Positions 24,913 to 32,500 of a stretch of 64,000 bases of DNA are shown here, piece after piece; positions within the stretch are counted from its first letter, which is position 1; each line of letters begins with the position of its first letter. This DNA is from Paenibacillus sp. PL91 (GTDB lineage: Bacteria; Bacillota; Bacilli; Paenibacillales; Paenibacillaceae). The notes beneath the pieces were generated by a model that saw only the letters and a program-made list of their open reading frames with translations, searched no databases and was not told the origin of the DNA. The stretch lies in contig NZ_JABBYG020000019.1 in assembly GCF_012935325.2 (NCBI RefSeq), forward strand, positions 62,001-126,000. Direction: 5' to 3'. Both the position numbers and the translations under genes were made by a program.

Positions 24913-25164
24913 ACCCGACAGTATTTGGTGTCATATAATTATTATCCGCGTTTTCCATTCATAAAAATAAATGCCCTGTCTTTGTAAAAAAACCGGCGAA
25001 AACTGTTAGCTGTAAGTAGCCTATATGTGTCTTTTCCATCCATATGACAATATTTTCTTGGATTACCTGGCCGAACTGCGAACGTTGAGCGGATTGCCGC
25101 TTAGCGGAAAAGCAAGCCATTTGCGCTATGCCCGGCGACAAAAAAGCATTCGTCACGAAAAAAC

Positions 25165-25205
25165 AGTCGCAGAGTACCGTCGGTCATGCCGATACCCTGC
25201 GATTT
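25165..25205 (-). terminator. Probable bidirectional terminator
   Basis: CGCAGAGTACCG...CGATACCCTGCG forms an imperfect stem. T-runs flank both sides (ATTTTT on plus, CTGTTTTTT on minus). It lies just after the DinB gene. Confidence 0.5.
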
Positions 25206-25221
25206 TTCGGCGCGTCTTAGT

Positions 25222-25719
25222 TCATTTGCCTTCCTCGTCGGCCGAGGGACCGTAGAGGCCAGGCACCGGAATATCAAGTAGCCGTAAATAAACCCCGAGC
25301 TGCGCCCTATGGTGGACCATGTGGCTTAATCCGAAGGTGCGAAGCGCGATCGCCCGCGGTTGGCGCAGGATAATATGCTCGCCGTTCCGCAAGGTCCATT
25401 CCTCGCCGAGCGTTTTCTCGTCGCATTCGGCTAACAGTTTTTCAAGCTTGACGACGTTCGCGTCGAATTCCTCCAGCACGTCTTCGCGTCTTTCCAAAGG
25501 TTCCCGCCGAAGCGGCACGGTCGAAAGATCGAATTCCGGGTAAAGAAAAATCGCGACTTGCCAGTTCAGCAGGTTGATCAGGTGCGTGGACAACCCTCCC
25601 AACGTCATCGATTTCACGTGCGGCTTCCACGCCATATGCTCCTCGGGCAAGCGCTCCAAGATGCGGCGCGTAGTGGCCAGCTCATGCATGGCGTCTCCGA
25701 CGATCAGTTGTTTTACCAT
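25222..25719 (-). CDS. DinB-family protein
   Basis: 165 residues forming the DinB/YfiT four-helix bundle: LATTRRILERLPEEHMAWKP, LGGLSTHLINLLNWQV (first metal His) and LSHMVHHRAQLGVYLRLLDI (H-x-x-x-H second site). Members bind a divalent metal and include thiol-dependent transferases, for example with bacillithiol; a specific activity cannot be assigned. Single gene. Confidence 0.88.
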   Translation of the reverse strand: MVKQLIVGDAMHELATTRRILERLPEEHMAWKPHVKSMTLGGLSTHLINLLNWQVAIFLYPEFDLSTVPLRREPLERREDVLEEFDANVVKLEKLLAECDEKTLGEEWTLRNGEHIILRQPRAIALRTFGLSHMVHHRAQLGVYLRLLDIPVPGLYGPSADEEGK

Positions 25720-26132
25720 AGATTCCCTCTCCTCCCTTATATGGCTAGCATACTATAAACCCGATCGAGTGGAAAGGCTTGTCTGAATGGCAATGAAAAA
25801 GAAAGCTGCCGAGGAGATGAAGTTGGCAGCCTTCATATGGTTTTATTGAACAATCGTATCCCGTAAGCGTAATAAAGTAGTGCATGCACCACATCGTTTT
25901 TGTTAATTTTTTGAAAAATTGAATATCATCAAATGCACTATTAGCATGACCTCTTACAAAATCATTTGAATCATTAAGCGCTATTTTACAATTGGTCAAA
26001 CTTTTTCAATTTCTATTTTCCCATGTATTCGTGCCATATTCTTTTGTCGTCTCCTAATTTCAATTCCTGAATTGCAAAATCTTTATCATATCCCTAAATT
26101 TATTCATATTTTCCACTGTCCACTTGACTAAC
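25720..26132. other. Gap without a supported gene
   Basis: Contains a family-1 repeat (25801-25873). The minus-strand frame 25745-25999 starts MTNCKIALNDSNDFVRGHAN but runs through the repeat. Its first 45 residues could be the remaining start of a decayed gene, but no family is recognisable. Confidence 0.4.
25801..25873 (+). repeat. Family-1 hairpin repeat, left arm lost
   Basis: Stem AAAGCTGCC...GGCAGCCTT and right arm TTGAACAATCGTATCCCGTA then AGCGTAAT are present. Confidence 0.6.
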
Positions 26133-26468
26133 TTATTTATTTGAGTGTTCTGCTGGTGAAAAAAAGACAAGGGTAGTTAGGTCTTCTGTTATATCATAGA
26201 ATCTATGTTCTTTGTTTGCTTCTACGAATAGGATGTCCCCTTTACTAATTTCAGTAAATAGATCTCCATTCAGAAACGATGCTTTACCTTCAATTACCAA
26301 ATAAATCTCATCTTCAGTATGTGGCTTTTGGTTATCTTTTTCGCCCTTATTCAGTTTATAGAGCCCTACACTCGTTGATGGTACCTTCAGAAATTCATAA
26401 TATGAGGTATTTTCTAATTCTTTTAACTGCTTTAGATGATTATGTAAGTCAACTAATTTAAAATTCAA
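26133..26468 (-). CDS. Cupin-domain protein
   Basis: 111 residues, single cupin barrel. Motif 1 in KPHTEDEIYLVIEGKASFLN, followed by GDILFVEANKEHRF as motif 2 with its His. The first motif keeps one His plus acidic ligands, as in many small metal-binding cupins. Role unknown, possibly sensor or isomerase. Monocistronic between gaps. Confidence 0.82.
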   Translation of the reverse strand: MNFKLVDLHNHLKQLKELENTSYYEFLKVPSTSVGLYKLNKGEKDNQKPHTEDEIYLVIEGKASFLNGDLFTEISKGDILFVEANKEHRFYDITEDLTTLVFFSPAEHSNK

Positions 26469-26551
26469 ATTATATTCCCCTTTCTTTGCAATCGTTTCAT
26501 GTCAGTTTTAATAATTTTCTAATTAATGATGCTATTAACTTTAATTTCATA

Positions 26552-26591
26552 ATACTGTCCGTTAGCTTAATATTACTCGTTAGCTCAACAA
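26552..26591 (+). repeat. Family-1 repeat, arms only
   Basis: ATACTGTCCGTTAGCTTAAT is followed at once by ATTACTCGTTAGCTCAAC: the two CGTTAG arms as direct repeats with no hairpin between. Confidence 0.5.
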
Positions 26592-26686
26592 TGTAAAACT
26601 AAATTTTTCCGTAAACCTAATATATTTGCCTTCCTAATTATAGAATATTTTGAGAGAAGGGATTTATTATGGTGCTGTTATACTAT

Positions 26687-26720
26687 GAAAAAAAGACCTA
26701 TGCGACTGCCGCATAGGTCT
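26687..26720 (-). terminator. Terminator of the carbohydrate operon
   Basis: AGACCTATGCG-ACTGC-CGCATAGGTCT is an 11-bp perfect stem. On the minus strand it is followed by TTTTTTT. It lies 39 bases after the last gene of the operon. Confidence 0.85.
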
Positions 26721-26758
26721 ACATCATCGGGTGAGAACTACATACTTCTCGCCAGAAG

Positions 26759-28450
26759 CTACTGCTCTACTGGACAAGCTGGAATTGATATCTGCAGCTC
26801 CCGCTCCCGCCACATGCCTCTTAACCTAACTTGTTCTGCGTTGTCTTCAATTTCCGGCACGAAGTCTTCCTCACGATGTCCGAATATGAGCGAAAATAGA
26901 AACGCCGCACTGCTCATATTCCGAAAATCTATCGTTTTTCTTTGACCGGCATAGATAACAAGATCGATCCCCATTACTCCCTCTACCCGGTTAATCTCCC
27001 ATTTCCACGGTGCCGCTTCATCTGGAAGGGTATTGCCGAATGCCGTATGCCAGCTATGCAACCGCACCGGCGTATTATGGATTCGAACCTCAGCCCCGTC
27101 CTGGTCGGTTTGCGCACTGATGCGCTCCAGGCAACCGCCGATTTCCAAACGCAGTCTGAAGTCTGAGGCCTCGATGCTCCCGTCCATTTTGTCCAAACTA
27201 GGATGAGTGTCCCCCCCATTTGTCAGGAAACCAACGCCAAACAGCACATGGGTGTCAACCTGATCCGAGTAAAAAACGGCAGAGCAATAATCGTAGCCGT
27301 CATGCAGGCAGCGTAAATGAAGATAGGTAGACTCTCCCCCATTATCGACGTAAGCAAGCAGCGCTCGTCTCTGGTTCCACAGAATTTCCCGGCTGAAGCT
27401 GCCAAGCGCAAAGCTTGGGGTCATAAAGGTCGTTGCCCATTTTCCCTGCCCGCCGCCTTGTTGGGATTCGTAGCACTGCCTTAATTCCCGATTCTCTGCT
27501 GTAAGAAAAAGACTGATATACTTTGACGGACACTCGAATCCGCTGTTATACCATTCCTCTTCATAAGGAAGTTCCCCCCATGGGAAAAACTTTAGATTCC
27601 CCGCCGTCGCCAGCTGCAGGAATGCTTTGTTCTGATCGCTCAGCAGCGTTTGGTAGCAGCGGCTGTGCGGTCCAGCCCACTGCCCGGTCGCGGCATGATA
27701 ATGCTCAGCCACACTCTTCCAGGCCATATCAGCCAGTTCTTCGCTGATCGCTTTGGCGCGGGTGTTCTTCGTTTCCACCGCTATTTTGGACAGTTCCAGG
27801 ATGGCGATGTACGTGTAAGGAGGACTGTTGTACTCTTGAAAGGCTTGCCGCTCCTGCGTAAAAGCACGAAGCTTCTCTAGGCGTTCCAGACCATATGCAA
27901 GGTAATCCTCACGCTTGTAAAGCTCGCCGGCGATTAAGGTGACGAACGCCCCCATGATAGCGATATTCGTATAGTTCGGTCCGACATTTCTGATCATAAT
28001 GGCATCGCATGCATGATAGACTGCCCCCTGCACCTCATCCAGCAATTCATCCGGAAAACGGTGTCCGTGACGCAAAACAGACAGCACAAGCTGCTTGCCG
28101 CAAAAATCAGCCCAGTTCCAATCAGGCGGAGACATCTTCTCAAGAGGCTCCTCGTAAAACCACGGCCAAATGCCGAAGGTGCTGCGGCTCCGGTCCGTTT
28201 CCTGCAGCGAAATAACCTGCCGGATAATGTCGAAGGCACGCTGTTCATATTCCTCCAGCTCCGTATCCAGCAAGCCTAGTGCATAGATCAACGAGCTTCG
28301 GGTGGAATGAATGAAATCGGCTTTTTTTATCGTTGTATGATAACCTGGGCTGCTGAAGGGCGATGTCAGCATACGAACCTGAGGATTGTAATGCGTCTCC
28401 TTTGATTGAATGAGACGGAGCAGCATGCGCCTAGTGTCTAAAGCTTCCAC
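26759..28450 (-). CDS. Unidentified large alpha-helical (toroid-like) protein, probably carbohydrate-active
   Basis: 563 residues, no signal peptide, so cytoplasmic. The first 350 residues look like repeated helix pairs (STRSSLIYALGLLDTELEEY, YTNIAIMGAFVTLIAGELYK, YTYIAILELSKIAVETKNTR), as in alpha/alpha barrels of heparinases and glucuronyl hydrolases. The last 170 are beta-rich (STYLHLRCLHDGYDYCSAVF), resembling the C-terminal sandwich of polysaccharide lyases. I do not recognise the exact family. Last gene of the carbohydrate operon, overlapping the GH105 gene by 13 bases, so it likely acts on the imported oligosaccharide. Confidence 0.7.
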   Translation of the reverse strand: MEALDTRRMLLRLIQSKETHYNPQVRMLTSPFSSPGYHTTIKKADFIHSTRSSLIYALGLLDTELEEYEQRAFDIIRQVISLQETDRSRSTFGIWPWFYEEPLEKMSPPDWNWADFCGKQLVLSVLRHGHRFPDELLDEVQGAVYHACDAIMIRNVGPNYTNIAIMGAFVTLIAGELYKREDYLAYGLERLEKLRAFTQERQAFQEYNSPPYTYIAILELSKIAVETKNTRAKAISEELADMAWKSVAEHYHAATGQWAGPHSRCYQTLLSDQNKAFLQLATAGNLKFFPWGELPYEEEWYNSGFECPSKYISLFLTAENRELRQCYESQQGGGQGKWATTFMTPSFALGSFSREILWNQRRALLAYVDNGGESTYLHLRCLHDGYDYCSAVFYSDQVDTHVLFGVGFLTNGGDTHPSLDKMDGSIEASDFRLRLEIGGCLERISAQTDQDGAEVRIHNTPVRLHSWHTAFGNTLPDEAAPWKWEINRVEGVMGIDLVIYAGQRKTIDFRNMSSAAFLFSLIFGHREEDFVPEIEDNAEQVRLRGMWRERELQISIPACPVEQ

Positions 28451-29508
28451 GACCTATCTCCTCCTTTCTTATCTAGCTTAGCCGCTTCCGTAAGCAGCAT
28501 CATTGTCAGCCCCTGTCCGTAAAGAGTTGGATATAGGGGGATCCCATTGTAGGCCTCGGCGGACGGCATGACCGGCGTTCCCCCCGAAACGGAGGTCACT
28601 TCGCCTTCAGCGGTAATCAGCGGCAGCAGGCCCTGCACCGTTTTCCATGCTGTGGCTAAATAGGAAGAATCCAGCATATCGGCTCGTACCGCCTTTATGA
28701 ATCCGCTGGCGATGCCCGCGCTGCCAGAGGCTTCCTTATAGAAATCCGGCCGGTCCAATACAGTATGCCAGAGCCCATCTCCGGACTGGCATAAGCGCAG
28801 CCCCTCAGCTAGTCGTACATAACACTCTGTAAGCTGCTTCGGTATTGCCGTTAACTCACGTATTTCCTTCACAATTTCCGGTATGGCAACAGCGATCCAC
28901 GCATTAGCGCGAGCCCAGCGGACTGCTGACATATGATGACCCGACTGACTATCCCAACCATGAAACAGCAAGCCCGTTTTGCGATCTTGAAGCAGGCGAA
29001 GATGTAGCATCGTCTGCTGAAGCGCTTCTTCCGCTGCCTTCCAGTCACCGGTCAACCTGGCATGCCTAGCCAGAAACAAGACCGCCATGAACAACGTATC
29101 AGCCCATACTTGTTCGGGAAACTGGGCTTTTTCGGTCACCGTATGCTCAAAAGCGCCTTCGCGCGTTCGGGGGGCTTCTTCCAGCATCCATTGGGCGATT
29201 TGACGTGATTGCTCAATACACCACTCGTTGCCCGTTTGACGATACAGCTCTGGCAATACCGCGAACGGTGCCGTCGAATTGATGACCTTCATCGTTCCTG
29301 CCAGACGCTTATTCCGTTCTACCCAATCCTTCACATACGAAATTACGTCGTTCCGCTTCATCGCGACCCCATAGTCCATCATCGCAATCAAGCCGACGCC
29401 GGGCACCCAATCCCAATGATCGAAGCCCATCCCCCAGCTGCCATTATGGCTAGAAGTCATATAAGCGTGCAATCGGTCTAGATAAACTTCCGTCCCGGTA
29501 ATCAACAT
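28438..29508 (-). CDS. GH88/GH105-type unsaturated glucuronyl/galacturonyl hydrolase
   Basis: 356 residues, cytoplasmic, alpha/alpha barrel. GH105 signatures are WADTLFMAVLFLARHA (family catalytic Asp), KTGLLFHGWDSQSG, RWARANAWIAVAIPE and the closing YPTLYGQGLTMMLL. The family removes the unsaturated uronic acid left at the non-reducing end by polysaccharide lyases (YteR/YesR type, rhamnogalacturonan). ATG at 29508 is preferred, with GGAGG twelve bases upstream; the earlier ATG places that site inside the gene. Part of the carbohydrate operon and overlaps the following gene. Confidence 0.87.
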   Translation of the reverse strand: MLITGTEVYLDRLHAYMTSSHNGSWGMGFDHWDWVPGVGLIAMMDYGVAMKRNDVISYVKDWVERNKRLAGTMKVINSTAPFAVLPELYRQTGNEWCIEQSRQIAQWMLEEAPRTREGAFEHTVTEKAQFPEQVWADTLFMAVLFLARHARLTGDWKAAEEALQQTMLHLRLLQDRKTGLLFHGWDSQSGHHMSAVRWARANAWIAVAIPEIVKEIRELTAIPKQLTECYVRLAEGLRLCQSGDGLWHTVLDRPDFYKEASGSAGIASGFIKAVRADMLDSSYLATAWKTVQGLLPLITAEGEVTSVSGGTPVMPSAEAYNGIPLYPTLYGQGLTMMLLTEAAKLDKKGGDRSWKL

Positions 29509-29579
29509 GATTTCATGCCGCCTCCAAAGCATGCCCCGCGAGATAAACTAACGGGGCCGCATTTTATGGTAAAGCCTAT

Positions 29580-32500
29580 TTAGCCCTTCAGATCCATAAG
29601 CCGGAGCAGCAGCACGACGGCTTCCGCCCGGGTCACCTTCATCTGCGGAGCAAATCGGTTGCCGCTGCGGCCTTTCATCAGCCCGAGCTCAGCCGCTGCG
29701 GCTGCTGACGTCTTGGCCCATGCAGGAATCGATTTGTCATCAGAGAAGGAGGTTTCCGTTCCGCTATCTTCCTCGACAGCGAAGTCTTCCCCTATGTGCC
29801 CAGCAGCCCTGCAGATCATAACCGCGATTTCCGACCGGCTGATTTCCAATCCAGCGTCGAATGTGCTGTCAGGATAGCCTTCAAGAATACCGGCTTGAAC
29901 CGCCTTGTAAATGTCCGGTTTCGCCCAGCGGGGAATGTCGCGGTCATCTGCGAACGGTTTTGCGTCTTCAGCAGCGTTCGGCAGCTTCAGCGCCCGAGCC
30001 AGCATGACCGCGAATTCCGCCCGGGTAAGCCCACTCTCCGGCTTGAATGTACTGTCAGGATAACCGGTGACAAGTCCTTGCTTCACCGCTTCAGTAATTT
30101 GCATGGCTGCCCAGTGACCGCCAATATCGGAAAAAGACGGGAATTCTCCCTTAGATTCCACGGCAAATACGGCGAACTTTGTAAAATGATCAGTCTGGAC
30201 GGTGATATGACCGCCGTCTGCCTCGCCGCCTATTTCAATCCACCGCTCCGTCTGCTCGTCGTAGTAGAACACCGAAGGATACTGCCCGGTCTCCAGCGGC
30301 AATGGGTCGTATTTAAACCTCAAGGTGACCGGCTTCTTGAATAACCCTGCTTTATTTTTCAGCAATTCGAACACCGGACTAAGCGGCTGCTTTCCCTCTT
30401 CCAGAAGCGCTTCAAACTCCTTAAGCTCCTCTATCGTAAAATGAACGGACTCTACCGAAGCACCTGCGGGAATGCTGATTCGCACTGCTTTTCCTAACGA
30501 AACTTCGCCGGCTGCTCCCGGCGGAATAACCAGGCTCCCCGTTGCCGAAACGTAGCTTCCTGAACCCGAAGCGGAGCCGGGGCCGCTCGAAGGCGGATTA
30601 ACGACCGGCGGCGATGGCACCTGCATCCACTGCATGGACCGGTACAAGCTTGGTCTCTTCTCGGAGCCGATGCCCGATCCCCATTCAATCCAACCCCTTC
30701 TGCCAGTGCCGTCATGGTCGTTCACCAGCAGCGAGAAGCTTGCCGATTCTCCGTTCACCGGTTTAATCGGCGCCAATTCGGACCACGGAAGCGCAAGCTC
30801 ATAAACGGTCAGCTTCTGCTCTTCATCCCGCGTGACCGTCGCTTCCGCTTTGCCTGCCGGACCCGTATCTATACCTGACGTCGTTCTCCAGCGGTAAACC
30901 TGCGGGCCCTCGGGGGTGTCCGCGATGCCGTACTCGAACCATTCCTTCACTTCCCCTGGGATGCCGTAGGCCATGCCGAATTGAATGCCGTCATTGTTCC
31001 ATATTTCCTCGCCTTTGGCCGGCGCGGCATGTACATTATCCTTGATCTTGGCCGTCAAATAAAAACGATCTTTGTCGTAATGGAGCCAAATGCCTCCACT
31101 TAAATCGTCATCTCCGCCATAATTGCTGACCTTGACCGTGCTCTGGGACAAATCGATCGTCGGCGCTTCGCCCGGTTTTTGCCCGATCGGCTGGAAGCTC
31201 AGATTGCCCTCATATACGAACGGCTCGCGGTTTGCAAACTCGACCTGCACATGCGCTTGATGATTTTGCCCAAGGGACAGACCGTTCAGCGGGATGCTCA
31301 GACGGAGCGTTCCCTCCGGGGACACGGCCGCATTCCATGCTTCCTGACCGGATTGACCTCCCAGCCCCCAACTGACTTCCTTCAGCGCCAATGCATTCGT
31401 CTTACTGAAGTTATTCACTTCGACACTTAAGGTTTGCTTGTAATTCCCATCCTCAAGCTCCTCCAATACAGGGCGCACCTTAACCTCGCTGGAAACGCGG
31501 GTTATGGCCTCATACTGCAGTCTGCCGACCTTATGCTCTCCATCCAGTAAAGTGACTACTGCCATCCGGAAGCCTGCCTGGCTGGCATTCGGGACCGTCA
31601 GCCGTTTGTAGGCAGTTTGCCCCTTCTGTGCGGAAAGCGGATAGTTCACCCCTTCCACGTCCATGGAGAAAGAAACGCTTTTATCAGCTGCATTGGCAAG
31701 CCTTACGGTGAAGCCCGCAGGCTCTCCTGCAAAATGCTCCTCCCCCTGAATCGAGAAGGTTCCGTCCGCCACGATCCGCTCAACGTTCCCTTTTATATAG
31801 AGAGGCTCGCCTGTCAGAGTTAAAAATACTTTGCCGTCGTAAGGAACGAACGTTTCCGTATTTCCCGAAAGATCCGTAATGGCAAGCGGACTGTCGGTAT
31901 AAACTGCCGCGCTCTTATCCTCATGCGCCCACAGCACGCGAAGCGGCTTGTTCTCCTTTTCGAAAACATAGCTCCTAATCCCGTCGGCGGACGACTCCTG
32001 CTCCACGAATGACGCCCCTGTCAGCTCTCTGGCCATCGCGGCGTAAGAGACATAAGCAGGTTTAGGGGTATACGCTCCCAACGGATCGTCGGCAAACCGG
32101 ATAAGTCCAAAGTTATGCTCGTTGTAATCGGCCTGCAAGCCATCGTTCATCAAGTTATACCAGACGACCTTCTCCACTCCGTTGGCCAGTGCCAGCACAT
32201 GCGCCCTAACCAAATAATCAGCTTGCGTTTTTTCGTCCACCCCGCTTGCCGATTGATGGGTCGGCCAGCCGATTTCCGAAATCCAGATCGGCTTGAGTTC
32301 GCCTCCGTTATATTTACGAATCAGAGCCTGCAAATCCTGAAGGCCCTTCACCATGCCTTCCGGCGTCTGAGGATACCGGTACGGATGCACCGAAATGACG
32401 TCCATGTATTCCAATCCGCCGAGCTTGAATACTTCCTCTATCCAGCCAAGAGGAATGCCGGCCGTCACCATGCCGATTACCGGCATGTCTGGGTTGTTTG

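Larger units (their letters stand above)
24680..25160. other. Gene-free gap with repeat copies and decayed sequence
   Basis: Contains a collapsed family-1 copy (24701-24733), a GC-rich stretch (24735-24815) that translates on the minus strand to FFPSAAAGGLDPHWLEQCVT-like sequence without start or recognisable family, and a full family-2 copy (24821-24912). 25010-25160 shows no gene. Confidence 0.45.
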
